Assembly (NCBI RefSeq): GCF_964340395.1
Contig: NC_135564.1
Span: forward strand, 15,191,012-15,255,011
DNA length: 64,000 bases
Source: Glandiceps talaboti
Lineage: Eukaryota > Hemichordata > Enteropneusta > Spengelidae
Direction of reading: 5' to 3'
The translations under genes were made by a program, and so were the position numbers. Every line of letters starts with the position of its first letter. The stretch's first letter is position 1. Below the pieces are notes generated by a model, which saw nothing but the letters and a program-made list of their open reading frames with translations, did not search any database and was not told the origin of the DNA. This document shows positions 1 through 12,608 of the stretch, in pieces.

Positions 1-120
1 ACTGCCATAAAGGCACTAAGTCCAGGATAGAAGCAAGGGAGCCCTACGTTATATCATAGATGTACTGGTAATAAATCCACGGCTATATCATGTCATCAAG
101 AGTCATATATAAATGCTTAC

Positions 121-552
121 CTTCAGAAGTAGCAAGGCGTCTGCAACTCGCCTGCAACATTCGTGAACAGCCCACTTTGACACACCAAACGTTTGAGCAA
201 CCTCTCTCATGCTGGATTTATTACTAAGAACCCAAAGAAATATCAGCAATTGTTTGGAACTGACGATGGGTTCTTCACCACCACGATAACGACTCTCCAG
301 ATTAGGCCCAATTTGGTGCAAAACTATTTCAAATGTTGTTCTTGACAGACGAAAATGTTGGCGAAAATCTTCTGGTGTGAACTGTGGGATAACTTCCTCA
401 GCATAATTGTATATTTTGGGTGTAGTTTCTCGTCTGTTAAAACGTAAGGCGAGTACAACAGGCAGAATGTCATTTTCCACCACCACTTCCTCATCATCGT
501 CCATAAATTCCCGCACAAATTCAGCTATCACTGCTTGCATCAACACTGCCAT
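121..552 (-). CDS. PIF/Harbinger (HARBI1-like) nuclease, first exon, partial gene
   Basis: The exon reads from an ATG at 552 for 144 codons to a splice donor (GTAAGC, GT at 120-119), so the rest of the gene lies left of the window. The protein resembles the N-terminus of Harbinger transposase/HARBI1 proteins. It has an acidic stretch (DDDEE), then PEDFRQHFRLSRTTFEIVL, the conserved RYRGGEEPI segment, a helical QLLIFLWVLSNKSSMREVAQ region and the helix-turn-helix-like FGVSKWAVHECCRRVADAL. The catalytic DDE part is not in the window. Known for the family: in PIF/Harbinger elements this protein is the DDE nuclease and works with a separate Myb/SANT protein; HARBI1 is a domesticated relative. Whether this copy is a live transposon, a relic or a domesticated gene cannot be told. 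No terminal inverted repeat or 3-bp target duplication is visible on the 5' side. A single open exon ending in a good donor argues against heavy decay. Confidence 0.75.
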
Positions 553-2058
553 CTTTGTGTACGCACCAGAGCGAGGCTAAAGTCGTTTGGGCGACGAGTG
601 TTGCAAAGGGCTTTCGCGTGTACTCGGAAGCCTGCCCCCGACGACGGTTCTCGTGTCAAGAACAGTGCGCCCAAACGCACCCTAGATCTCCGAGTGGTTG
701 TTTAGTGGCATGGGTGCTTTAACACACGTTTCGCATGACGATAATCCCACTGTCACTCCCCACAATCAATAAACACAGTATTAGATTCTATCATGCTATG
801 GCAGTTTATTTATAATATCATAACTAGGCAAAGCCCATACGCTCGCGCAGGGTACATTAATTTGTGACCGGCTGCCTGGGCCAGGGTTCATACACTTGAT
901 TTGGGTCATTTTCCAGGGGTATTGACTATCAAAATTTATTTTATTTAATGACATCTAATTCTCTGAAATGGACGAGAAGTAAAGAAAGTCAACACTCTAT
1001 GCAGTTGTTGGTTTCCAAAACCACCATAGCCATTAGATTAATATTGTTCTTTTTCAATCAGCCAACAGTTTGTAATATTTTTTTTAAATGTTTATCAACA
1101 TGCCAATCCATCCAAGTTGTTATTTTTGCAATACACATCGCCATTTCACTGTTGACATGGGTGCGCGTGGTTTTGTTGTTAGGGATGTGCATTCACTTTG
1201 TTGATGTTTATAAATTAAGTGGCAGGGTGATTTACGGATGTCCTCTGGACACGTCCCTTTGGAGTTTCACCCCTTTCCGTGTATTACCATTTACAGTTGT
1301 GCTACAATGCCATTGGCGCTATTTTTGAATTAGCATTTGCGCTTGCCTGTCCTTACTTGAATGTTTGGTATACCAGTTAAACTAGTATGAAAATCGTTAG
1401 ATCTGTCTCAGACAACTGTCTGAGGATCTGTGTAATCCATTCGGGTGTTTATTACAGCCCAAACTTTTCTCATACTGAGCAATAACACAATGAGAGCACA
1501 TACAGCTAAAATGATGTAGGCTTGGTGTTTCACTCAAGGGACATTGCGTTTTTGACACAAAGCTAGTCATTTTTCAACTCTAGACTAAAAATGACAGAGA
1601 CACAATACGCATAGCAGGATCCCTTGCCCAATCACATTGAACACTGATCGATAAACATTGCTATCCTTTCACAGTGTAGTAGAAACAGGTTTCTAATGCA
1701 ACATTACACATGGATCCGGACCTTGATGATTTTAATGGCTGCAATTGTTTAGCTTCTAACTGATAATCAACATTTCAACTTTACTACTTCTACATTCCCA
1801 CTGTGCACGGCATATGCGTAATCGTTTCTCTTGCATTAGAAGTTGTCCAAGCTTAAGTATGTGTATTAAATGTCATGTCATAAAACGCCAAGCCAACATA
1901 ATTTTAGCTGTATACAGATCTTATCCCCCGGCAATAGCCTTTTGGTAAAGCAGGAATATTCTCCCTCTAAATCTTTAGTTATATTTTATTATGAAAAAGT
2001 TGTTTTTGTACTATCATGCCGCTATTGTCAGTCTTATAGTCAACCGAATGAGGTTTGT
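553..2058. other. Intergenic stretch without a recognisable gene
   Basis: Sequence upstream of the HARBI1-like exon. The first 170 bases are relatively GC-rich and CpG-containing, which fits a promoter-proximal region for the minus-strand exon. The remainder is AT-rich single-copy DNA. I see no convincing exon, RNA gene or terminal repeat. A possible polyadenylation signal of the minus-strand MS4A-like gene (TTTATT on plus, 1985-1990) lies about 70 bp beyond its stop codon. Confidence 0.5.
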
Positions 2059-5000
2059 TTAAGCCTGTACTTCGTTATCAATCAGACATGCGTCCACATT
2101 TTCTGTCATTGTTCCTGTGACGTTAGAATAACTTGGTGGTGAGTTCTGCTGTGCAACTGAACCACTGGCTCTTGCTTGTGCTTCGATATTTGCCGTTGGA
2201 ATATGCTGTTCAATTGGTATATGGTATAGGATGTTGTCCCGTCTTTGTCCACAACAGATTGTTCTACAGCAGAATGCCGAGGATATGATTGCAGTAACAC
2301 TCTCACCAACAGCCACTAGAGCAAGTACGGAGTTTATTACAATTCGGTCAACCTGAAGACAACAAAGCATTATAGAAATGTTCATTCAAATATAAAAACT
2401 GTACATTAGAACAGCTCATAATTGAAGCATAAGTCAAAGACGAAATATCAATGAAAAATATATATATTATCATCTTGTACTAAAATCTAATTTTTGCAAT
2501 GCTCCAATCGCTCCAAAGAGAATAAATTGCCATCTAGTATTTGAACAGGACAGATTGAATAACAGCGTTAAAATCGCATTGTCTGTTAGAAATGAGTTTG
2601 TTCTGATTTCTCAGTCCAGATGATGACAATTGACATACAGTTTACATATAGCTTGTACAAGCATGACTAGAATTTATACTTCGGCTAGACCGACTTGGCC
2701 AATCAGAGGACTTGATTTCGGTCGGTTAAATGGATCCATAACCCACTCTTTCTTAGGGGTGTAACCTACATTACGCTCAGCACTCAATTTGCATACAACA
2801 AATTACACAAAATTTTGAGAAAGATTCGTTTGAGCCAATCACGTCGTAGTATAGGTAAAATAGACAACTCGTTCGGTAGGTTTATGTGCCCTCGTTTATT
2901 GGCTCATAACCCTCTCGAACTCGTTGACTATCTATTACTTACTAGTATAAATACTATGTTACCCCTAGCAATGAGTCAATGTAGCCTTGTTTGAATGTGA
3001 ATACAATTTTATATGTGAAAATACGAGATGAGGATATGATGTTTTATTATGGATACCGTCATCACCACAAAGGAGGTCGATGTGATAACTTGCCTTGGTG
3101 TTTTTCATTTATTTATATTCAAACTATTAGCAAAATAGCGGTTTTCATAACCAATAGACTGGCAAAGTAGTGAGTTTGATTTATTCATGTATTTACATAT
3201 TTCTTATTCTGATGTCGGCAAAATACTGAAATCTCGCGTGAACACGATATCTCGCGTGAATGCGTAACATCACATTGATCAGAATCATGGCTGAACGCTT
3301 CTGCTTTGACATATGATTGATAGGAGCAAAGACCATTCAGGATGAAGTGTTCAACACAATCTGAACTTTCACCTATCACAGCAACTCTTAGACGCCATTT
3401 GATCTGACTGGTAATGAAAGACGACACACATCTTTGTGCTAATCAGCATGCTTTACGTCACTTCTTATATCCCAAAATTTCTATACCATATACGGAAGCG
3501 GCCAGTCCTGTCGTGATTCTGATTAAAACAGTTAGCGGTCACGTGAGATTTCAGTCTTTATTATCTTTAAACATCAGAAATAAATGAATGCATTAATAAA
3601 TCCAACTCATGATTGTACAACAATCATTACATATATAATATCAGTGGTTACTTGCTTAGTTGTCCATGCATACTAGTGGTATTTGCACTGAGAGTGCTAG
3701 TCCTGCTTACAGATGGTGCACGAGTCTATATTATGACTTGACTCTAAAATAGAAGGGACAATTGTCAGAATCGAGTCCCGGATTACTCCGTATGCAAGCA
3801 GGACTATGAGAGTGCAAGCTCAAATACATTATTGATCCTGTGGTGTTCACGGAAACACGCGAACGCTCGATGGTATTGATTCAGGCATGCACAATATGTA
3901 ACTCATGCTTGTGAATTTTCCAGTTGAAGTTTCACACCATCCAAGAGTACACCAAATGGCATCCTATACACTAACACTCACGCGCCAAGGCTTTCTAATG
4001 CATATTCCCATTATCACTTGATAGACAATTCTTCACGTTTGTTGCCCAGGTTATGTTGATCATGTGTATGACAAATCTACATTTCATCACAATGCTGCTG
4101 TAGCAACAGCTGCGTCTTAACTATTGAAAGGGAATTGTTGTTATAGTTGTATGAACTGTATATCGACAACCAATTTGGTTTTTAGCCAGAAGATTGTGTT
4201 TTTTCATAAATAGTGGTTTTTTTGTAGGTTTGAGATTTCGAATGTCTACATGTATGGCGATGCAATTGTTTTAAACAGTCTGTAAAGGATGCATTTGAAG
4301 GATTATGACATTATTGGCGATACGCTTATTGTAATAAATCATAATTCTAATGTATTCAGCTGCCACGAATTTGTGAAGATATCAAATGAATACGTGTTTA
4401 CACATATTATTAGGATAAATAAATGAAAATGACGTTCCGGCATGGACTGTATACCTAGATACTCAGTAATACTGAGTAAGAACATTTGATCTCTTTAATT
4501 GGGTAATTTGTGTTAATAGTCGGTTTCCGGTTCCAAGATGCATTGCGCGATAGTACGTCGCTTATGTTGTTATATTTAGTCTTCTTTTGTCTTTATTATG
4601 TTTGAAATAACATTTTCATGAGGAAATGATGAAAAGACGGGTTGACCTCTTTGATTATGAATGATTTTATAGAACGAACTTAAGACTAAACACCATCAAT
4701 GATAGAGAGGGATTTTACGGGTGGACACAGGGTATGGTCAGCTGACAACAATTCCCCCAGTAGCGTCACAGATAAGTAACTTGTCTGTGGTACTAGCGCG
4801 TGCAAACCCTTCAGCGCATACACAACAGATGGTATATATGTATGGGGGGACGCGCAGTGCATCTTGGAACCGGCAACAGGTCTATTGGCACTCTGTGCCT
4901 ATATTGGAATACATGTTCAATATACTCCAATGAAAACCCACCTAAAATATATATTTAAAACAAAAAATCGACGTTCTTCTCTGTCATTGTCTAATATGGA

Positions 5001-5363
5001 CTTAAAAGACAATCGAAGTAAAATCTAATAAAATATGCATGTTTATAAACTTACCCTGTCTGGACAAGGGGTTTCATAATCATATGCATAGAAACAATCA
5101 ACATAAAGAGGGCGGTGTGAGTCGAATATTGCAGCACCAGTTGCCACGCCTAAAAGTACGGTCCCACTTAATGATGCAGATACAATTGATAATATCATAA
5201 ACGGTATGATCTGAAAAGAGTAATGTTTAAGGTGTTAGTAATATTTGATAGCATAGTAATAGAAATAAATAAAGGGTAGTGCTAAAACTACAAAACAAAT
5301 GCCTAATAAGGCTTTAAATATAATTAATTATTTCGAAATCAATATTCTCAAAGATCAAGTACT

Positions 5364-5439
<76 letters not shown>

Positions 5440-7030
5440 GTCATGTCAAATTCCAAAACATTGCAAAAATATATTTAAACATTTATCCTTTATGATATTG
5501 GGTTGAAAACCAGGGTCATAGTACTTGATTCCATGGTAACAACGCATAGAAAAGAAGTCTTGCATGCAAACTCCTAAAATTGTGCTTACGTGCCTACTAT
5601 ACGTACGTACTGTAAAAATAATAATAAATATAGCAAATAGGATTTACTAATGTCGATATTGTTTATATAAAATAGAAATATGCATAATACAACTAATTGT
5701 CATGGCAACATAAATTCGTTGCGAGATATAAAAGGCACGGGCAAGATGATTTGAATGTACATTGACAGTATTATCAAGGCATTAACAAAGAGAGCAGTTG
5801 AGATACAAGATTATATTTTATAAAATCAGCAAAAAAAACAAACCATTCTAATGAGGTATACTTAGTATGCAATAAAGACATTTCACATACCAGCGAGGGT
5901 AATATCACAATTTAGTGCTTGCACAAGGGTTCGTTAAATCACCAGCATTGTGGTGATGTCCAAGCTGAAGGCAAAGGCTTCATCAAAATGAGGGTATAGA
6001 GTGATCAGCCCGAGGGTGGGCATTAAATTGCATATTCCGAGCATGTGTAATTAATTTTCTTACACTGTCCACTAATTCATCCAATCATACACATGTCAAC
6101 TCATCGTTCATCCCCATTCGTCGTTGATAGAAATGTTTCCCTTTCATGGTGCATTTCCAAACAGTAATAGTGTATAACCATTGAAATTTTGCATAACATC
6201 ATTATTTTGTTGGAGATCGAGTGATTTGGGTTTTTTTTTCGACGTCTGCGAATTCAAAAATAAGCTAATATGTCTCACTATAGTGACTTCCAGTGCTCAA
6301 CACTGGAAAACATCCTAATGATGCACATAATAGATGTGCATCTGTCAAAATAACTCCAGTGGGCAATATTGATCCGGGCAATAGTCTCTGCGTGCGTGGG
6401 CAATTTTTAGTATCACACATTTGGGTCACAAAGAGCAAGCCTATTGCCTAAAGCCACTTTCACCCCCACATTGCGTGACTTCCCTTCAATTAGTCAGTCA
6501 TGAACAGATGTGCTGTATACAGGGGGTAGGAAAGTTCGGGTATGCGAACTTAAAATTAGTATTTTAATCCAAACTTCATACTAAAATGCTGTTTGATTGG
6601 GAAGGAAATCATGTACCATGCCTGCAACACACGTGTTCCAAATTTCTTGACACCCAACCCAGTAATTATATCCTGTATACAGGCAAAGATACATATCTGT
6701 ATAGACACAGAGATATCATGTATTCTGAAATAGATATCCTGTATCCAAACGATATTTCAGATATTCTGTGTCCAAGCAAACAGGTACTTTGTTGATTTAA
6801 GATATCCTGTATTCACACAGACGAACGCAAACACACAAGTAGACAGACGGAGAGACACACACAAACTTTTCATTGCTTTTCGTTACAAGAGATAAACATG
6901 ATTAACAAGAATGTACAAACAGTACTTACGAAAATATCGGTGCTATACCTTGAAGACACAACTCCAAAGGATCCAGTCACAATAAACTAGTACAAAATAC
7001 AATAATATATTTGATAGTAAACGATGTATG

Positions 7031-7062
<32 letters not shown>

Positions 7063-7511
7063 TGTATGTATGTATGTATGTATGTATGAAATGAAAGGGC
7101 CCTGTCATAAATTAGATAACAGCCATTTAAGGGCCATGCCAGAAACAAGCATGTTATTAAAATATATGTATTTAAACATCATAATAAAACAACAGCAGAA
7201 TTGTAAAGTATGGCTACAAAATAACTGTAAATTTGTTGCCAGTTTCCTGCAATTGTCCATCTCATCTAATCAAATATGTGTGTAAGGAATAAACAAAAAT
7301 AACTTCCTACCAAGATTCCACACCACAGTCCAGTTCCTGCATAGGCTAGATTTGATTTTAAGGAAATCCCAACTACTCCAAAAACTATGGCAGTTATACC
7401 TAAGGTAATATGGCAAGCACTAAGGGCAAATGTTGTCTTAATTGAAAATCCTTGTCTCATAGATCTTCCATTGAAAACTGGTGGTGGTACTTGTTGCACG
7501 ACTGTTTGCAT
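2059..7511 (-). CDS. MS4A/CD20-like four-transmembrane protein, copy 1 (4 coding exons, 235 aa)
   Basis: Coding exons in transcript order: 7511-7311 (67 codons), 6986-6930 (19), 5210-5055 (52), 2352-2059 (97 plus stop). All have GT/AG borders and phase-0 joins. The protein has the CD20-like pattern: TM1 about residues 30-51 (CHITLGITAIVFGVVGISL), TM2 about 62-79 (LWCGIL joined to FIVTGSFGVVSS across intron 1), TM3 about 87-112 (IIPFMILSIVSASLSGTVLL), an extracellular loop with cysteines, and TM4 about 142-168 ending in a CC/CC cluster (166-167, 171-172) suited to palmitoylation. The cytosolic tail carries a PPxY motif (PPSY, 210-213), a known ligand type for WW domains such as those of NEDD4-family ligases, and ends NEVQA. 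Known for the family: MS4A proteins are plasma-membrane or endosomal scaffolds linked to receptor signalling and calcium. The role here is not known. The start is the first ATG after an acceptor at 7553-7552 and matches the start of copy 2. Confidence 0.85.
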
Positions 7512-7551
7512 TGTGAATAAAATGAGGTTCCTTTAATTTGTCTTTAGAAAG
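7311..7551 (-). other. MS4A-like copy 1, exon with end of 5' UTR and first coding segment
   Basis: A TTTTTAG acceptor (AG at 7553-7552) opens a short leader (7551-7512) before the ATG at 7511-7509. The leader contains AAAGACAAATTAAAGGAACC, clearly related to the leader of copy 2 (9443-9485, with GAAGACAAAGGAACC). This shows both genes have a spliced 5' UTR and that the duplication included it. Confidence 0.65.
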
Positions 7552-8519
7552 CTAAAAATTAAAAAACACAAACACATTTGTTATAGAAATATTTGTTATT
7601 CTTAGTTCTAAAATGGAAATTACGCTTAGTAATCTTCATTAAAGCTTGTATTATGGAAATTATTCAGTATATAACTTGATGTCGCCACATTATCTTGTAT
7701 GATCTATGTACTCACTTTCCATCCCCTGTGCACTACATATTCACCATCCATACCTCTGTGCACTACATATTGGCCTACCATACCCGTGTACTATATATAC
7801 ACCTTCCATACATGGCCCCTGTTGGTATATTTGCAACAAACAGTGAGAGGTCATAACATACTCTTATGTAATAAAGCAGTCTCTGTCTTGTGCAATTCCT
7901 CTTGACAGCTCAGAGCAATCATACAAACTTAAGAATCTTGAGTATCTGTCCCCAATTCGGGATCGGAAGACACGTGTAGTTCACTCACTTGTAATCGTCC
8001 TAGAAGTAATACATGTAGTTTTGTCTTTAAAACACTATCCGTAACAAGTAAACTTTTTGCATAACTTCTCTAATAATGTACAATGTGTATGACACGCATA
8101 AGTATTGACTGCTATATATCGATTCGTCTGTACTAAGTCTTAAAGATCGGCATTTATTCCTAATTCTTCATTTCAATGCTATGAACGACCATAGTCTTGC
8201 CATAGTATATATTTTAATCTACATTAATAGTTTATGCACCAATAAAGACTCCATTGTTCGATTTACAAATCGTTACTTCCTAGGTATGATAATTATGTTA
8301 ATTAATTTGTTAATCAACCACATCTAATGTGAAAATGAAATATAATTTTCTCTTTTCTGAGCTGAAGCAATGTCAGCCTGACATCAATTTATTGCATAAT
8401 TTTGTTTTTTATTTACTGTAAGGATTGGTCAGGATTAACATCGAATGGGGTTATAATGGTTTATACGCTAGATTATCGTAAATTAAGACGATGATTCTGT
8501 TTGGATTTAGCTTGTGGTC

Positions 8520-8589
<70 letters not shown>

Positions 8590-8846
8590 TGTTAAGCCTA
8601 CCTACATCACTACTGGAACTGTCAGATGTTCTGATTAAATCTCCCATTGAGCAAAAATACGCCATGTTTAAATGTCAAAGAACCAAAGCACAAAGTGTAT
8701 ACTATTTTGTAACATTTTTTTTTAAAGATAAGATAAATATGAAAATTCAATCAAACAGTGTACATGCACGATTATGTCAAAGCACGTACAGGGCCGGGTG
8801 AAGAGGGGGAACAGAAATTGAATTTAAAAAACAGTAAATTCCTTAC

Positions 8847-8910
8847 CTGCACCTACACGCATGTAGTCTAATTCCCGTACAAAGGAAAACATTCGTCATA
8901 GGACAGCACA
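8847..8910 (-). other. Putative non-coding first exon of MS4A-like copy 1
   Basis: On the minus strand the sequence CGTGTAGGTGCAG is followed by GTAAGG (donor GT at 8846-8845). It mirrors CGTGTACGTGCAG followed by GTAAGA on the plus strand (donor GT at 8993-8994). The far end of the exon (transcription start) is not determined; 8910 is a nominal limit. The match between the two facing ends, and the orphan acceptors upstream of both ATGs, support this as a 5' UTR exon. Confidence 0.5.
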
Positions 8911-8990
8911 GCTGTGATCTCCATGTGACGTCATGTCACGACTTAATCTCTCCGTATACGAACACGACGACGCGACATACGTGTACGTGC
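8850..8990. promoter_or_regulatory. Candidate bidirectional promoter with CRE between the MS4A-like genes
   Basis: About 146 bp separates the two outward-facing splice donors of the putative first exons, so both transcription starts must lie in or beside this interval. At 8926-8933 there is a perfect palindromic cAMP-response element, TGACGTCA. It sits inside a longer imperfect palindrome (GTGAC at 8925-8929, GTCAC at 8935-8939). CREB/ATF-family factors bind this octamer and it favours TATA-less promoters. I see no TATA box. The inference is a shared, CREB/ATF-responsive bidirectional promoter. Confidence 0.55.
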
Positions 8991-8992
8991 AG
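8946..8992 (+). other. Putative non-coding first exon of MS4A-like copy 2
   Basis: The exon ends ACGTGTACGTGCAG at 8992 with donor GTAAGA at 8993. It is the mirror partner of the minus-strand exon ending at 8847. It would join to the acceptor at 9441-9442, 43 bp before the start codon at 9486. The 5' limit is nominal because no transcript evidence is available. Confidence 0.5.
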
Positions 8993-9485
8993 GTAAGAAA
9001 ATCTCCGGTTCTATCTCAATTTCTCTCTTAATTAGATTTTCATATAAAATTCGTATGTGTATTCGAATATTTAGTAAATGATGTGCAATCTGTGTGCTTT
9101 GTTTGCTTGAGGTTAAATATGACATATAGTTCGTTCAATGAACAGCTTAGAGGATTAAGGGTGTAAAAGGCTTGCTCAAATAGAGTGTGTCTGTGTGTCT
9201 TTCTGTTTGTCTGTCTGTGCATATGTGTATGTGTGTTTGACCGGTCCTATCAGATAATAAGCATTCAATAAGCACCCTTCAGTATTCATGGTGACATAAC
9301 CTCCATACCAGCTTTTGGTTTATATGTGATTATGAGCAGGTGTTCATTCAGACAAAGTTCCAAAACATCTTTTTAACATGTTTGTATACTAACAATGCTA
9401 ACATATTAAGATGAAGACATGCTTGTCTTTTTTCTCAAATAGCTGAAGACAAAGGAACCATATCAAATCCCAGATACAGTCAGTC

Positions 9486-10923
9486 ATGCAACAAGCACCA
9501 ACATCAGTTTTCAACCTATTCAACGGCAGACCTGTGAGACAAGGTTTTGCACACAAGACGGCATTTTCCCTGGGTGTTTGTCACATTATCCTAGGTGTAT
9601 TTGCCATTGCTCTAGGGTTACTTGGAATTGGACTTAAATCAGATCTATCCGATACGGGAAGTGGACTGTGGTGTGGGGTTTTGGTAGGAAGTTGCTTGCA
9701 ATTTGTGTATTATTGGTGCAGAGTTGATGAGATGGGATGAGATAATGCTAGGAAGCCAACAACATGGCAATTCTTCAAAATCGCATGTACCAAAGCTCTG
9801 ATATTCCCATGTTTAGCAGTTTTAACCCATACTTTACAAAAATCACCATTGTGTTGAAGTGATGTGAATTCAACTTTAGTTACAAACACAAACATGAATA
9901 TTTTCCCTTAAATTTTCGACTGTACATTTCATTCTTTGTCGACAGACTGACCTGATGTGACTGTCTGTTTATAAGTATTTGAATTTGTCATTGCTATTCT
10001 AGAATTGTAGTTCTAACATCGACGCATTGTGCTAAACGTTTTTGATCTGATTATCAATTATCAGCGTGCCAAGGACAAATTAAAGACTAGTATGTATGTA
10101 AATGTAATGTTATCTATCAAACATGTCATGATTTTATCTTTGTAATAGTTTATTGTGACTGGATCCTTTGGAACCGTGTCTTCCCTGCATAAAACCAATT
10201 GTTTCGTAAGTACCACCTCATACAATGATTACTGTTTATAATGTTTACACCTTGTGAGGAGAGCCAATGCAGTGGTGATATGTGTCTATATGTCTGTGTC
10301 GCTGTGGATGTGCTTGCGATTGTCTGTATACACAATATCTCAAAAAGTCACTGGACGGACTTAGTAGATTTTGGATAAAGTCTATTCATGTTGATTAACC
10401 TTTTAACATACTAATGTTTAGCCACGATGCAGTCACCGTGTTTGTCAGGAATATTGTGTTCGACAAACCTACAGTGTGCTACAATCAAGCTATGTCCGCC
10501 AAACAACACGTGGCTAGGTTTTGGTCGAAATCTATGCCTTCCAATTTGGTATGTAATATTCCAAACCTTGCGAGATATGTTTACTGTGTATAAGGGGTCT
10601 GTATATATTTCTGGTTAAATTTTAGCACAACCCTTTTCAAGCTTTTTTTTAATCATCTTTCAAATTGTTTTTTTTTCTTCAGATCATACCATTTATGGTA
10701 TTATCGATTATGTCTGCATCATTAAGTGGAACTGTACTTGTCACCATAGCAATTATTGGTGCAAAACATGACTCGAATGTCGATCTCTATTATGACTATG
10801 ATGATGATTGCTTCCTGACAGACGATTGGGAATTCTATTGTCCACATATGGTAAATGTATAAATTTGAATAATTTTGTAATAAAAGGTCCCTTTTTGAAA
10901 TTAAATTTGACCTTACTTAAAGA

Positions 10924-10990
<67 letters not shown>

Positions 10991-12608
10991 CTGAAACGAA
11001 AAAAACGCCCAGACTGATTGCCTTGGTACTTGGCAATACTTTTGGTGTCTAGTTGGGAAAATGTTCAAGCAAAATGATCACATGACAGCTGTGTGATTTG
11101 GGATAAAATGTCATTTTTGGTCAAAAACGTAAACTTTTACGTTTGTTGTATGCTTAATAATTAATATATATTCAATCTCATAACAAATTCGTTGCAGTGA
11201 TACAAATACACCAAAACATTAATTTATTATATTTGGGACATCTCGCCAAAAATGACATAAATGTTATCCCTGCTGAACATGCATTCATCATACAAGTAGT
11301 GTTAACCATGACGTGCCATACACTGATATAAAATGGAAATCTCACTAGCTACAAAAAATGATGACAAAACAAACAATGATCTGTCCTAAAATCAAACTGT
11401 TTGTCGACATACAATTCACACAGTGATAATATAATTCGCCTTAACATTTTAGACACAGATGTTGCAACGGCTTTGTGAGAGAACTAGGGCAGTACAGTTG
11501 GTAGGAATTGTTTGGGATTATGGGAATATGTAACAGACAACCATGACGTACGATCGAGCGTCAGTGTTTGATATTTGTGCGAATTCATTTGGTGTTCTCT
11601 ATGGCCGCTTTAAAGTGCAGGTTAAAACATTGCAAACACAAGTTACATATTAATTATCCGGAATAGCAAAATCAAAAGAGAAAATACGCAAACAATTCTA
11701 CCGTGTGTTCGAGTGATTTGGTGATCACAATTATGATTTCGTGTTTGATTAATACCAATCACAATCACAATCATGATTCCGGTAATCATGTCTTGAACCA
11801 TGATTGACGTGATTACAAGATGGCGGACAATTAATAGCAACTATGTCCAGATGAGGCTAAAAGCCGATGTAAATAGTTGCTACATAACAGCATGATGAGT
11901 AATATAACGTCTACTAGTGCCCTAATGAGGCCAGGCAATAGGTGCTTTATAACACATCACATTTTGAAACGCATATTCTTTTCGTAGTCAAAGCAAGTCA
12001 CCGTACTACATGAACATTGGCTTAAAAATACAGAATGTGAATAGTAACCCTATATGGAATTTGAAGTTAGTATGGGTAAATAGTTCATACCACGTGATGC
12101 GATTTCAGCCAATCACCGATTATATATAAACACGTGTTATGATGTGTTATGAATAACCTTAGTGTATGTCATTAAACAATAGTTTCATCACAGCACTCGC
12201 ATTTAAGTGTATTCTGTTTTCGTGTATTACTTAAGACGAGTTTTAAAAATCAAAACAAGAATGATATAGTTTTAAACCCTTTTTAATTACTGTTATTATT
12301 AGGTTCAAAGAATTTCAGCAAGTGCCCTGCTTACTCTACCTGCTGTTGCTGAGAATTGTATTGCTATCGTCACCTCGGCATTATGCTGTAAAGCAATTTG
12401 TTGTGGACAATGCCAGGACGCTAACTTATACAATAGTATGGCATATCATCAACAACAACAACAGATTTCAACGACAGTAGTTCAACTACAAGGAAGAACC
12501 GCTGGTTCAGATGAACTCCAAAACCAACCACCAAGTTATTCAGAAGCCACACTTACCATGACAGACAATATGGAAGCACATCTTGTTAATAACGAAGTGC
12601 AGACATAA
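9486..12608 (+). CDS. MS4A/CD20-like four-transmembrane protein, copy 2 (4 coding exons, 242 aa)
   Basis: Coding exons: 9486-9683 (66 codons), 10149-10205 (19), 10683-10850 (56), 12303-12608 (101 plus stop), all GT/AG and phase 0. The exon plan is the same as the minus-strand copy at 2059-7511. The four spans align: TM1 VCHIILGVFAIALGLLGIGL, TM2 LWCGVL+FIVTGSFGTVSS, TM3 IIPFMVLSIMSASLSGTVLV, TM4 within VQRISASALLTLPAVAENC...SALCC. The second extracellular loop is acidic and Tyr/Asp-rich (DLYYDYDDD) with two cysteines that could pair, as in CD20. The cytosolic tail has a CC/CC cluster (169-170, 174-175), a short polyglutamine run, a PPxY motif (PPSY, 217-220) and the ending NEVQT. The TM3 segment is the best conserved part between the copies, while tails and loop have diverged. 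An AATAAA at 13122-13127 may be the polyadenylation signal. The biochemical role is unknown. Confidence 0.87.

Larger units (their letters stand above)
7512..9485. other. Intergenic region between divergent MS4A-like genes
   Basis: Besides the candidate promoter and first exons, it contains a (CA)n microsatellite at about 8521-8587. There is also a short direct duplication around 7715-7800 built on 'TGTGCACTACATAT' and 'CCATAC'. No other exon was recognised. Confidence 0.5.
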
